This document shows, piece by piece, positions 9,329-17,871 of a stretch of 64,000 nt of DNA; the stretch's first letter is position 1, and the number at the start of each line of letters is the position of its first letter. Under the pieces are notes generated by a model. The model made no database searches. It saw only the letters and a program-made list of their open reading frames with translations, and was not told the DNA's origin. Source of the DNA: Pseudogemmobacter hezensis (GTDB lineage: Bacteria > Pseudomonadota > Alphaproteobacteria > Rhodobacterales > Rhodobacteraceae); NCBI RefSeq assembly GCF_013155295.1, contig NZ_JABJXT010000012.1:1-64000 (forward strand). Reading direction: 5' to 3'. A program made the translations under genes and the position numbers.

Positions 9329-10231
9329 TCATGCGCCCCGGGCCATTTCGGCCACCAGCCAGTCGCGGAAAATGGCCAGCAAAGGATGATCGCCCCGCTC
9401 ACGTGGCCAGCACAGGTGATAGCTGCCCGGGCTGGTCATCGGCAGCGGCAGGGCGCGCTGGATATAGCCCGCCTCCAGCGCATCGGCGAAAAGAAACTCG
9501 GGTAGAAGCGCGATGCCCAGACCCGCAACCGCCGCCTCATAAAGGGTTGAGAACTGGTCAAACAGCATCCCATGCACCCCGGTATCGGGGGCATTGTGAT
9601 GGGCAAGCCAGCGCTCCCATGCGTCGGGGCGGGTGGTCAGGTGCAAAAGCGGCGCGCTACGAATGTCAGCGGCGGTTTCAAAGCCGTGGCGCTGCGCCAG
9701 TGCCGGGGCGCAGACCGGCACCACCGCCTCGCCGCGCAGATGCAGCATCTCGGCGCCCGGCCAGGGATCGTCGCCAAAATAGACAGCTGCATCAATGACA
9801 TCCTCGCGGAAATCAAAGCGTGTCAGACGGCTGAGGATATTCAGCATCACATCAGGATGCGCTGCCAGAAAGCGCGGCAGCCGGGGCGTCAGCCAGCGGG
9901 CGCCAAAGGTCGGCGGCACCGCCAGCGTCAGCGTGCCGCCCGAGGGATTGGCCAGCAGATTAAGCGATGCGCCTGAAATCCGGGCCAGGGCGTCGCGGAT
10001 TTCGCGGGCATAGATCTGGCCGCCAAAGGTCAGCCGGATTTTCTGCCGCGCCCGCACGAAAAGCTCGAACCCCAGCTGATCCTCAAGCGCCTTGATCTGA
10101 CGCGAGACCGCAGACTGGGTCAGCGACAGCTCTGCTGCGGCCTCGGTGACAGATCCGGTGCGGGCGGCTGCCTCGAATGCAGCCAGCAGCGAGACCGAGG
10201 GCAAAAAGCGTCTGGGCGTTCGTATCGACAT
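9329..10231 (-). CDS. LysR-family regulator, GcvA-like
   Basis: DNA-binding transcription factor of about 300 residues. The N-terminal winged helix-turn-helix is GSVTEAAAELSLTQSAVSRQIKALE (residues about 24-48). A substrate-sensing domain follows, including LTLAVPPTFGARWLTPRL, the GcvA-like start of the effector domain. I prefer ATG 10231; ATG 10252 is also possible and neither has a strong ribosome site. It is divergent from the FAD oxidase, the classical arrangement for a LysR protein controlling its neighbour, and lies just upstream of the aldehyde dehydrogenase on the same strand. Confidence 0.85.
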   Translation of the reverse strand: MSIRTPRRFLPSVSLLAAFEAAARTGSVTEAAAELSLTQSAVSRQIKALEDQLGFELFVRARQKIRLTFGGQIYAREIRDALARISGASLNLLANPSGGTLTLAVPPTFGARWLTPRLPRFLAAHPDVMLNILSRLTRFDFREDVIDAAVYFGDDPWPGAEMLHLRGEAVVPVCAPALAQRHGFETAADIRSAPLLHLTTRPDAWERWLAHHNAPDTGVHGMLFDQFSTLYEAAVAGLGIALLPEFLFADALEAGYIQRALPLPMTSPGSYHLCWPRERGDHPLLAIFRDWLVAEMARGA

Positions 10232-10340
10232 TACAACCCGGCATGATCTCATGAAAAAGCGTTGCTATCTTACCGGGCCTCTCTGGCTGAGAAAAGAGGG
10301 CGGGGCCTTTGGTCTTTCGCTGCCTGAGGGGGCCGAATGC

Positions 10341-11648
10341 ATGTCTGCTGATCCACATATGAACGGGCGCTCGCATGGGCTTTGGGCGCAAAGCGCTGCC
10401 CCGGCCCCCGCCTGTCCGCCGCTGAGGGCTGAGGTGGTCTGCGATGTGGCCGTGATCGGCGCGGGCTATACCGGCCTTTCGACCGCGCTGCATCTGGCCG
10501 GGCGCGGCATTCATGCGGTGGTGATCGAGGCGGCAGAGATCGGCTTTGGCGGCGCGGGGCGCAATGTCGGGCTGGTCAATGCCGGGATGTGGGTGATGCC
10601 CGAGGATCTGATCCAGAGCCTTGGCCCCGTCTATGGCAACCGCCTGCTGGATCTTCTGGGCGAGGGCCCGGCCTATGTCTGGGAGATGGTGCGCCGCCAC
10701 GCCATCGATTGTGAGGCCAATCCGGTCGGCACCCTGCATGCGGGCGTTGGCGCGAAGGGTCTTTCCGAACTGACCGAGCGGGCGCGGCAATGGCAGGCAC
10801 GCGGCGCCCCGGTGACACTTTTGGACAAGGAAGATGCGGGCCGGATGCTGGGCTGCGATTTTTACGCAGGCGCGTTGCTGGACCGCCGCGCGGGCACCAT
10901 TCAGCCGCTGGCCTATGCGCGGGGCCTGGCGCGGGCGGTGCTGCAGGCGGGGGCGCAGATATATTGTCAGACGCCGGCCACGCAGCTGTCGCCAGATGGG
11001 GCGGGCTGGCGGATCACCACACCGCAGGGGCAGATCCGGGCCGGGCGGGTGGTGATGGCAACCGATGCCTATACCCGCCATGTGATGCCACAGATCGCTG
11101 CGCAGCAGGTGGTGCTGCCCTATTTCAACATGGCCACGCCCCCTTTGCCCGAGGATCTGAGCCGTCAGATCCTGCCAGGCCGCCAGGGGGTCTGGGACAC
11201 CAAAGATGTGCTGCTTTCCTTCCGCTATGATGCACAGAACCGGCTGGTTTTCGGCTCGGTCGGGGCGCTGAGGAACACTGGATCGGCCATTCACCGCGCC
11301 TGGGCGAAACGGATGCTGGGCCGGATCTATCCGCAGCTGGCCCCGATCCTGGCGTCGTCCGGGTTTGAAAGCGAATGGTTCGGCTCTATCGGCATGACCT
11401 CTGACAATCTGCCGCGCTTTCACCAGCTGGCCGGGGGGATCTATGCCTTTTGCGGCTATAACGGGCGCGGCATCGCGCCGGGCACGGTCTTTGGCCGCGA
11501 GATGGCCGGGTTTCTGGCCGGTGACATCCGCGCAGACGCCCTGGCCCTGCCGCTGAGCCAGCCGGACCCGGTCGCGCTGCGGGGCTTGCGTTCGTGCTTT
11601 TATGAGGCGGGGGCGCAGCTGGTGCATCTGGCTGAGGCCCGTTTTTAA
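10341..11648 (+). CDS. FAD-dependent amine/amino acid oxidase, PuuB-like (DAO fold)
   Basis: Flavoprotein of 435 residues. The FAD site is VIGAGYTGLSTALHLAGRG near residue 38. The DAO-family C-terminal block, near residue 370, is GIYAFCGYNGRGIAPGTVFG. Closest in style to gamma-glutamylputrescine oxidase and related oxidases of N-substituted amino compounds; the exact substrate is unknown. ATG 10341 is preceded by GAGGGGG and begins just before the conserved region; longer in-frame starts run into the LysR promoter. Being divergent from the LysR gene suggests regulated expression. With a polyamine-type transporter and an aldehyde dehydrogenase nearby, an oxidative deamination step is plausible. 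Confidence 0.82.
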   Translation: MSADPHMNGRSHGLWAQSAAPAPACPPLRAEVVCDVAVIGAGYTGLSTALHLAGRGIHAVVIEAAEIGFGGAGRNVGLVNAGMWVMPEDLIQSLGPVYGNRLLDLLGEGPAYVWEMVRRHAIDCEANPVGTLHAGVGAKGLSELTERARQWQARGAPVTLLDKEDAGRMLGCDFYAGALLDRRAGTIQPLAYARGLARAVLQAGAQIYCQTPATQLSPDGAGWRITTPQGQIRAGRVVMATDAYTRHVMPQIAAQQVVLPYFNMATPPLPEDLSRQILPGRQGVWDTKDVLLSFRYDAQNRLVFGSVGALRNTGSAIHRAWAKRMLGRIYPQLAPILASSGFESEWFGSIGMTSDNLPRFHQLAGGIYAFCGYNGRGIAPGTVFGREMAGFLAGDIRADALALPLSQPDPVALRGLRSCFYEAGAQLVHLAEARF

Positions 11649-11703
11649 GGCCCGTTTCTGACGGTGCACTCTCTGACTGAATTATCTGCCGGGAAAGATC
11701 GCT

Positions 11704-13917
11704 ATGGGCCGCTCTGTCATCGTTCATGAAAACTTTCTGCGCAGGGCTGCGGCGGGTGATCTGCCGCAGGGCGCGGCACCCTCGGGGCCGCTGGATACTG
11801 CGCTTGCGGTCTCGCTTTACCGCTCGGGGTGCATGTCGCGCCATCTCGATCGCACCAGCCGGGCGATGCAGGTGGCAGGGACGGGGTTCTATACCATTGG
11901 ATCCTCGGGGCATGAGGGGATGGCGGCGGTGGCCGCCGCGCTGCGGCCCAGCGATATCGCATTCCTGCATTACCGCGACGCGGCCTTCCAGATCCAGCGG
12001 GCTGCGCAGATGCCCGGTGCCTATCCCGGCGAGACGATGCTGCGCGATATGCTTTTGTCCTTTGCCTCATCCTCTGAGGATCCGATCTCGGGCGGGCGTC
12101 ACAAGGTGCTGGGATCACGGCCACTGTTCATCCCGCCCCAGACCTCGACCATTGCAAGCCATCTGCCAAAGGCGGTGGGCGCGGCCTATTCGATTGGCGC
12201 GGCCCGCAGACAGCGGCCGGAACATGCGATCCTGCCCGAGGATGCGATTGCATTTTGCAGCTTTGGCGATGCCTCGGCCAACCACTCGACCGCGCAGGGC
12301 GCGTTCAATGCCGCGCAATGGACGGCCTATCAGTCGGTGCCGCTGCCCTTGCTGTTTTGCTGTGAAGACAATGGCATAGGCATCTCGACCCGAACGCCAA
12401 AGGGCTGGATCGCGGCGACATTTTCGGCCCGCCCGGGGCTGAAGTATTTCGCCTGTGACGGGCTGGATATCTACCAGACCTATGCCACCGCCCTGGCCGC
12501 CGCCGATTATGTGCGCAGCCGTCGCAAGCCCGCCTTCCTGCATATCCGCACCATCCGCCTTTATGGCCATGCGGGTGCGGATATGCCCACCACCTATCTG
12601 CCCAAAGCCGAGGTCGAGGCCGAAGAGGCGCAGGATCCGCTCTTGCATTCGGTGCGGCTGTTGCAGGCGGCGGGGGCTTTGCCTGCCGAAAAGGCGCTGC
12701 AGATCTATCAGGATATGGCGGCCCGTGTGGCTGAGGTCGCGGCAGAGGCGGTCACCCGCCCGCGCCTTGCAGATGCAAAGGGCGTGATGGCCAGCATCGT
12801 GCCGCCTGCGCGTGCCTGCAAGCCCACCAATGGCCCCGATCCCGCCGCGCGCGAGGCGGCGTTTGGCGCGGATATCCGCGCCATGGCCGAGCCGCAGATC
12901 ATGTCAAAGCTGATCAATATGGCGCTGACCGATCTGATGCTGGAGCATCCTGAAATCGTCATGATGGGCGAGGATGTCGGTCTGAAAGGCGGCGTTTATG
13001 GGGTGACGCAAAAGCTGCAGGCGCGGTTCGGGCCGGATCGGATGATCGACACGCTGCTGGATGAGCAGTCGATCCTTGGCCTGGCGATTGGCATGGCGCA
13101 AAACGGCTTTGTGCCGCTGCCAGAGATCCAGTTTCTGGCCTATCTGCACAATGCCGAGGATCAGATCCGGGGCGAAGCGGCGACGCTGCCGTTCTTTTCC
13201 AACGGGCAATTCACCAATCCGATGGTGCTGCGGATTGCCGGGCTTGGCTATCAGAAGGGCTTTGGCGGGCATTTCCACAATGACAACTCGGTTGCGGTTT
13301 TGCGCGATATTCCGGGGCTGATCCTTGCGGTGCCCTCTGATGGGGCGGATGCGGTGCGGATGCTGCGTGAATGCGTACGGCTGGCGCGTGAGGAGCAACG
13401 GATCGTGGTCTTCCTGGAGCCAATCGCCCTTTACCCGATGCGCGATCTGCATGCGCAAAAGGATGGGCAATGGATGCGGACCTATCCTGCGCCGGGCCAG
13501 CTGATCCCGCTGGGTGAGGTGGGGGTCTCGGGCGAGGGCACGGATCTGGCCATCGTCACCTTCGGCAATGGCGTCTACCTCTCGCATCAGGCGCAGCCGC
13601 AGATCGGGGCCGAGGGCATCCGCAGCCGGATCGTCGACCTGCGCTGGCTGTCACCCTTGCCGAAAGAGGCGCTGACGGCGGCGGTCAGCGGCTGCCGCAA
13701 TATCCTGATCGTCGATGAGACCCGCCATTCCGGCGGCCTCGCCGAGGCGCTGATGGCGCATTTCCATGAGGCAACCGGCCAGACGGATGGCGCGGCCCCG
13801 CGCCTTGCCCGGATCACCGCCGAGGACAGCTTTATCGCAACCGGCCCCGCCTATGCCGCCACCATGCCCTCGGCTGCGGGGATCGCGGCGGCGGCGGTGC
13901 GGCTTGTGAAGGGCTGA
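11704..13917 (+). CDS. Fused alpha-beta 2-oxoacid dehydrogenase E1 (thiamine diphosphate dependent)
   Basis: A single 737-residue chain carries both E1 halves. The alpha-like part covers about residues 20-390, with the ThDP/Mg motif FGDASANHSTAQGAFN near 183. The beta-like part runs from about 395 to the end, with GEDVGLKGGVYGVTQ, the conserved PEIQF, and the VDLRWLSPLP block. Such fused E1 chains belong to the branched-chain/acetoin-type dehydrogenase family and normally pass an acyl group to a lipoylated E2. No E2 or E3 gene is within this window. The start has GGGAAAG upstream. It ends 6 bases before the convergent DUF475 gene. Confidence 0.85.
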   Translation: MGRSVIVHENFLRRAAAGDLPQGAAPSGPLDTALAVSLYRSGCMSRHLDRTSRAMQVAGTGFYTIGSSGHEGMAAVAAALRPSDIAFLHYRDAAFQIQRAAQMPGAYPGETMLRDMLLSFASSSEDPISGGRHKVLGSRPLFIPPQTSTIASHLPKAVGAAYSIGAARRQRPEHAILPEDAIAFCSFGDASANHSTAQGAFNAAQWTAYQSVPLPLLFCCEDNGIGISTRTPKGWIAATFSARPGLKYFACDGLDIYQTYATALAAADYVRSRRKPAFLHIRTIRLYGHAGADMPTTYLPKAEVEAEEAQDPLLHSVRLLQAAGALPAEKALQIYQDMAARVAEVAAEAVTRPRLADAKGVMASIVPPARACKPTNGPDPAAREAAFGADIRAMAEPQIMSKLINMALTDLMLEHPEIVMMGEDVGLKGGVYGVTQKLQARFGPDRMIDTLLDEQSILGLAIGMAQNGFVPLPEIQFLAYLHNAEDQIRGEAATLPFFSNGQFTNPMVLRIAGLGYQKGFGGHFHNDNSVAVLRDIPGLILAVPSDGADAVRMLRECVRLAREEQRIVVFLEPIALYPMRDLHAQKDGQWMRTYPAPGQLIPLGEVGVSGEGTDLAIVTFGNGVYLSHQAQPQIGAEGIRSRIVDLRWLSPLPKEALTAAVSGCRNILIVDETRHSGGLAEALMAHFHEATGQTDGAAPRLARITAEDSFIATGPAYAATMPSAAGIAAAAVRLVKG

Positions 13918-13923
13918 GCCGCC

Positions 13924-14997
13924 TCAGCCTTCGGGGTGGCGGCGGTTCCAGCGGATCGAGGACCAGAGCGCGATCCCGATCAGGCAGGCGCCGCCAAGGC
14001 CGGTGATCACCTCGGGGATATGGATGATGGTCTGCAGATACATGATCACCGACAGGATCAGGATCGCCCAGAAGGCCCCATGTTCCAGGAAACGGTATTC
14101 CGCCAGCGTGCCCTTTTCGACCAGCATGATCGTCATCGAGCGCACATACATCGCCCCGATCCCCAGGCCGATGGCGATCACAAACAGGTTTTGCGACAGC
14201 GCAAAGGCCCCGATCACCCCGTCAAACGAGAAGCTGGCGTCCAGCACCTCAAGGTAAAGGAAGGCCCCGATCCCGCCTTTGGCCGCGCCTTCCAGCATCT
14301 CCTGGCTGCGGTCCAGAATGCCGCCCAGAACCTCGACCATCAGGAAGGCCAATAGGCCCCAGATCGCGGCGTGGAAGAAGGTGTTCGACTGATCGACGCC
14401 AAGGCGGCTTTCGATGATTTTCGAGAAGATGATCATCACGATCAGCACGAAGGCGATCTCGATCCCCTTGACCGAGGAATAGGCTTTGGCCTTTTCCTCA
14501 ATCCAGCGCACCCAATGGACCTCTTTCTCGCCGTCGAAGAAGAAAGACAGCGCGACCATCATCAGGAAGGTGCCGCCAAAGGCTGCAATCGGCAGATGGG
14601 CGTCATGCATGATCTCGGCATAGCGTTCTGGCTGGCTGGCGGCCATGACCAGCGCGGTCCAGGGCCCGACATTGGCAGCGATCACCACGATCAGCAGCGG
14701 GAAAACGATGCGCATGCCAAAGACGGCGATCACGATGCCCCAGGTCAGAAAGCGATGCTGCCATTCCGGCGTCATGTCTTTCAGCTTGTTGGCATTCACG
14801 ATGGCATTGTCGAAGGAAAGCGAGATTTCCAGCACCGCCAGCACCGAGACGATGAAGAAGACCTTCAGCGCCCCTGCGGTGGTATGTTCGGTGGAAAAGC
14901 CCAGCCACAGGCCAAGCGCCAGCCCGACTGCGGTGAAGATGAAGGCCGCAGTGAAGTAAGAAAGGGTGCTGCGATGGGATGTTACCGGGCTTGGCAT
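13924..14997 (-). CDS. DUF475 integral membrane protein (TerC superfamily)
   Basis: Polytopic inner-membrane protein of 357 residues with about nine hydrophobic segments. The family block LEISLSFDNAIVNANKL lies near residue 57 and its repeat counterpart LDASFSFDGVIGAFALSQN near residue 251. Both are acidic membrane motifs of the TerC/DUF475 group, some relatives of which move metal ions such as manganese; for DUF475 itself no function is established. The ATG is preceded by CAGGAG. An inverted repeat in the leader overlaps this ribosome site. Confidence 0.85.
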   Translation of the reverse strand: MPSPVTSHRSTLSYFTAAFIFTAVGLALGLWLGFSTEHTTAGALKVFFIVSVLAVLEISLSFDNAIVNANKLKDMTPEWQHRFLTWGIVIAVFGMRIVFPLLIVVIAANVGPWTALVMAASQPERYAEIMHDAHLPIAAFGGTFLMMVALSFFFDGEKEVHWVRWIEEKAKAYSSVKGIEIAFVLIVMIIFSKIIESRLGVDQSNTFFHAAIWGLLAFLMVEVLGGILDRSQEMLEGAAKGGIGAFLYLEVLDASFSFDGVIGAFALSQNLFVIAIGLGIGAMYVRSMTIMLVEKGTLAEYRFLEHGAFWAILILSVIMYLQTIIHIPEVITGLGGACLIGIALWSSIRWNRRHPEG

Positions 14998-15009
14998 CAG
15001 ATATCGCTC

Positions 15010-15058
15010 CTGGTCGGTTCCTGCCCATCTGTTAGCGCGGCTGAAGAGTGCCGACCAG
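15010..15058 (-). promoter_or_regulatory. Inverted repeat in the DUF475 leader, overlapping its ribosome site
   Basis: On the minus strand CTGGTCGG and CCGACCAG form a perfect 8-bp inverted repeat around 33 bases. The 3' arm runs directly into the CAGGAG ribosome site. This may be an RNA hairpin that controls translation, or a protein operator. It does not match a riboswitch class I can recognise. Confidence 0.4.
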
Positions 15059-15239
15059 TGTGATTTTGCGGCAGCGGCATTGCAGCGCCAACACCTCTGC
15101 GCTGTCGCCTGGTGTCGGGTGCCACGGGCCGCGCCGGGGGGCGGGCGGAATGCATGCCAGAGAATTTGTCCATAAAATTGCCGGAATCGGTTCGAAAAGA
15201 TTGCGGCAGAGGTGTCGCAGTTTTCAGGATTGGTTCAGT

Positions 15240-15638
15240 ATGTTCATCCGTTTCGTGCGCCCGAGGCGTCTGGCGGGCACCTCTGCGAGAGAGGGCTTCT
15301 TCTGTTCCGCCTATGAATTGCGCCGAAATCGCTTTCTCGATGACGTCACCTCAGAGCGCCTTGATGAGGCGCTTTCGTGGTTTAGCACCAATCTGACGAT
15401 CCCGAAAAAGTTCAGCCGCTCCCGCTCAAAGGGCCGGGACAATGCTGAATTCACGCAAGGCCTAAGCTGGTTCAAAGAGGATGCCACGCCTGTCATCACC
15501 AGGGCCTTTGACCTGATCGCCCTGCTGAAAGAGCATGACTGCCAGACAGAGATCATCCGCACCGATCGTGTCGGCTATATCCTCTATGAGGATGATGATC
15601 AGGTTGTCGCAGAGCCTTTCGCCGATACCCCGGTTTAG
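15240..15638 (+). CDS. Small conserved protein of unknown function
   Basis: A 132-residue, charged, soluble protein with no signal peptide or membrane segment. It reads like a known uncharacterised proteobacterial family: start MFIRFV, a central LSWFSTNL...KKFSRSRSKG stretch, LSWFKEDATPVI, and a C-terminal RTDRVGYILYEDDDQVVAEPF. I do not recognise a function. ATG 15240 begins the conserved part, with CAGGAT upstream; the frame is open further but those residues look non-coding. It stands alone, followed by a strong hairpin. Confidence 0.7.
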   Translation: MFIRFVRPRRLAGTSAREGFFCSAYELRRNRFLDDVTSERLDEALSWFSTNLTIPKKFSRSRSKGRDNAEFTQGLSWFKEDATPVITRAFDLIALLKEHDCQTEIIRTDRVGYILYEDDDQVVAEPFADTPV

Positions 15639-15682
15639 GCCTACGCTATGCCTGCACGGGGGCGTCCACCCTGGATCACATC

Positions 15683-15710
15683 AAAACGCCGGGGAAATGC
15701 CCCGGCGTTT
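15683..15710. terminator. Strong hairpin terminator, probably bidirectional
   Basis: AAAACGCCGGGG and CCCCGGCGTTT pair around a short AAATG loop, with A and T flanks on both sides. It sits between the convergent 132-residue orphan and scoB-type gene and can serve both. Confidence 0.85.
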
Positions 15711-15735
15711 CGCTCATTGATATGTCTGGCCCGGT

Positions 15736-16377
15736 TCAGGCGACGATGGTCGCCTCGGTTGCGGCGCGCAGATCGGCCTCCGTGACGCCCGGTGCGGTCT
15801 CGACGATCTTCAGCCCGCCCGGCACCACATCCAGCACGCCGAGGTTTGAGATGATCCGGTCCACCACCGCCTTGCCGGTCAGCGGCAGGGTGCAGGCTTT
15901 CAGCACCTTGGATTCACCCGCCTTATTGGTGTGATCCATCACGACAACCACCCGGCCGACGCCCGCGACCAGATCCATCGCGCCGCCCATGCCCTTGACC
16001 AGCTTGCCCGGGATCATCCAGTTGGCCAGATCGCCATTCTCATCGACCTCCATCGCGCCAAGGATCGCCATGGCGATCTTGCCGCCGCGGATCATCGCGA
16101 AAGAGGTGGCAGAGTCGAAAAACGCGGTCTGCGGCAGTTCGGTGATGGTCTGCTTGCCGGCGTTGATCAGATCGGCGTCTTCCTCGCCCTCAAACGGGAA
16201 GGGGCCCATGCCCAGCATGCCGTTTTCCGATTGCAGCGTGACCTCAATCCCCTCGGGGATGTAATTGGCCACCAGGGTCGGGATGCCGATCCCGAGGTTC
16301 ACATACCAGCCATCCTGCAGTTCAAGTGCGGCACGGGCGGCCATCTGATTGCGGTCCCAGCCTTTGTGTTCCGACAT
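15736..16377 (-). CDS. 3-oxoacid CoA-transferase subunit B
   Basis: Beta subunit (213 residues) of a two-subunit family I CoA-transferase. It moves CoA from succinyl-CoA or a similar donor to acetoacetate or another 3-oxoacid. The catalytic glutamate lies in [14 protein letters not shown] (Glu near residue 51). [14 protein letters not shown] and [18 protein letters not shown] are family blocks. ATG 16377 shares one base with the subunit A stop (TGATG), ensuring paired translation; a GTG one codon earlier is also possible. The exact acid (acetoacetate, 3-oxoadipate or other) is not determined; no ring-cleavage genes are near. Confidence 0.88.
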   Translation of the reverse strand: MSEHKGWDRNQMAARAALELQDGWYVNLGIGIPTLVANYIPEGIEVTLQSENGMLGMGPFPFEGEEDADLINAGKQTITELPQTAFFDSATSFAMIRGGKIAMAILGAMEVDENGDLANWMIPGKLVKGMGGAMDLVAGVGRVVVVMDHTNKAGESKVLKACTLPLTGKAVVDRIISNLGVLDVVPGGLKIVETAPGVTEADLRAATEATIVA

Positions 16378-17084
16378 CACACGGCCTCCTTCTTGCGGGT
16401 GGTGCGTTGCTCGATCCGCTTCTCATGCGGGCCCTGCACGATCTTGGTCACATAGATGCCGGGCAGGTGGATCGCATCCGGGTCCAATGCGCCAAGCGGC
16501 ACGATTTCCTCGACTTCGGCGATGCAGACGCGCCCGCAGGTCGCGGCGGGCACGTTGAAATTCCGCGCCGTCTTGCGGAACACGAGGTTGCCTGAGGGAT
16601 CGGCCTTCCAGGCCTTCACAATCGCCAGATCGGCGACGATGCCACGTTCAAGGATATAGGTCTGGCCGTCGAAATCGTGGTGCTCTTTTCCTTCGGCAAT
16701 CACGGTGCCGACGCCGGTTTTGGTGTAAAACCCCGGGATCCCGGCGCCGCCTGCGCGCATCCGTTCCGCCAGCGTGCCCTGGGGGTTGAACTCCAGCTCC
16801 AGCTCGCCGGAAAGATACTGGCGCATGAATTCGGCATTCTCGCCCACGTAAGACGAGATCATCTTCTTCACCTGCCGCGTTTCCAGCAGCACGCCCAGAC
16901 CGAAGCCGTCAACCCCCGCATTGTTCGAGGCAACCGTCAGCTCTTTGGTGCCCGCATCGCGGATCGCGGCGATCAGCAGTTCGGGGATGCCGCAAAGGCC
17001 AAAACCGCCCGCCGCAATCAGCATGCCGTCCTGCAGATGACCTTCCAGCGCCTCGGCTGCGGTCTTGTAGATCTTGTTTCCCAT
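16377..17084 (-). CDS. 3-oxoacid CoA-transferase subunit A
   Basis: Alpha subunit (235 residues) of the same CoA-transferase. The CoA-site glycine loop is [13 protein letters not shown] near residue 26, and the N-terminal half contains [15 protein letters not shown]. The start ATG 17084 has an ideal AGGAGG ribosome site; the open frame extends 8 codons further without family similarity. It is divergent from the PAS-LuxR regulator, which may control the pair. Confidence 0.88.
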   Translation of the reverse strand: MGNKIYKTAAEALEGHLQDGMLIAAGGFGLCGIPELLIAAIRDAGTKELTVASNNAGVDGFGLGVLLETRQVKKMISSYVGENAEFMRQYLSGELELEFNPQGTLAERMRAGGAGIPGFYTKTGVGTVIAEGKEHHDFDGQTYILERGIVADLAIVKAWKADPSGNLVFRKTARNFNVPAATCGRVCIAEVEEIVPLGALDPDAIHLPGIYVTKIVQGPHEKRIEQRTTRKKEAV

Positions 17085-17169
17085 AACCCCTCCTGTCAGG
17101 CCCGTCACATGGCGGTGCGGGCCCGGATATATGGCGATGCTGATCCATTGCGGGCCGCGCCGGAATCCG

Positions 17170-17181
17170 TAAGAATACTTA
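17170..17181. promoter_or_regulatory. Short dyad between scoA-type gene and PAS-LuxR gene
   Basis: TAAGAATACTTA has TAAG/CTTA arms around four bases. It lies in the 133-base divergent gap, 36 bases before the regulator start. It may be an operator for the LuxR-type protein; this rests on position and symmetry only. Confidence 0.3.
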
Positions 17182-17217
17182 GGCGACCAGGTATTTCAGC
17201 CCCAGCCACCGGACCCG

Positions 17218-17781
17218 ATGCCAAAGCCCCAGGATCTTGCAGCCCTTGCCTTCCAGCATGCGCCAGAGGCGACTTTGGTGCTGGAAAACCGGGTGATCCG
17301 CCGCGCCAATCTGGCGGTCAGGGCGGTCTTCGGCTGGGAGCCTGCGGCGCTGGAAGGGCGCTCGATGCGCGTCCTTTACCCCGGAGAGACCGATTTCGAA
17401 CGGCTGGGAGAGCGGGCGCTGGACGCGATGCGCCGCGCGCCCATGGTGCGGGATGCGCGGTTCATGCGTCGCCAGGACGGGCAGATCGTCTGGATGGAAG
17501 GGCAGGGCGTCACCCTGACGCCCGAGGCCCCGCACCGCCTGGCGATCTGGACCTATCGCCCGATCGAGCCGGACGCCCGCGTGCCCGGCCTGCTGACGCC
17601 CGCCGAGATGCGGGTGGCGCGGTATCTTGTGGGGGGCATGACCTCAAAAGAGATTGCGCGGGTGCTGGAATGCTCGCCCCGCACGGTCGAGGTGCATCGC
17701 GCCAGCATGATCCGCAAGATGCAGGTCCGAAACAGTGTCGAGCTGATCCGCAGCCTGCTGGATTCCGGCGCGGCTGGCTGA
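17218..17781 (+). CDS. PAS domain LuxR-type transcription regulator
   Basis: A 187-residue one-component regulator. A PAS sensor fills about residues 10-110 (APEATLVLENRVIRRANLA, then FMRRQDGQIVWMEGQG). A GerE/LuxR helix-turn-helix runs from about 122 to 180 (LTPAEMRVARYLVGGMTSKEIA, then CSPRTVEVHRASMIRKM). There is no receiver domain. It is divergent from the CoA-transferase genes, so control of those genes is the simplest guess. The ribosome site is weak. Confidence 0.82.
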   Translation: MPKPQDLAALAFQHAPEATLVLENRVIRRANLAVRAVFGWEPAALEGRSMRVLYPGETDFERLGERALDAMRRAPMVRDARFMRRQDGQIVWMEGQGVTLTPEAPHRLAIWTYRPIEPDARVPGLLTPAEMRVARYLVGGMTSKEIARVLECSPRTVEVHRASMIRKMQVRNSVELIRSLLDSGAAG

Positions 17782-17871
17782 GGCGGCCACAACATTGGTC
17801 TTGCCAGCGCCAGGCCAATCGGCATCTGATTGCGGCGAGAGATGCTCAGAAGATGCCACAGGAGACAGCCG

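Noticed and set aside
7955-9505. A 516-codon plus-strand open frame opposite the aldehyde dehydrogenase
   Set aside because: Antisense shadow of a high-GC gene; composition is Arg/Gln/His-rich with no family resemblance, while the minus strand holds a complete ALDH with its catalytic residues.
10083-11669. A 528-codon minus-strand open frame opposite the FAD oxidase
   Set aside because: No recognisable motifs; the plus strand encodes a complete FAD enzyme. The other long antisense frames (for example 3165-4271 and 40916-42349) were dropped for the same reason.
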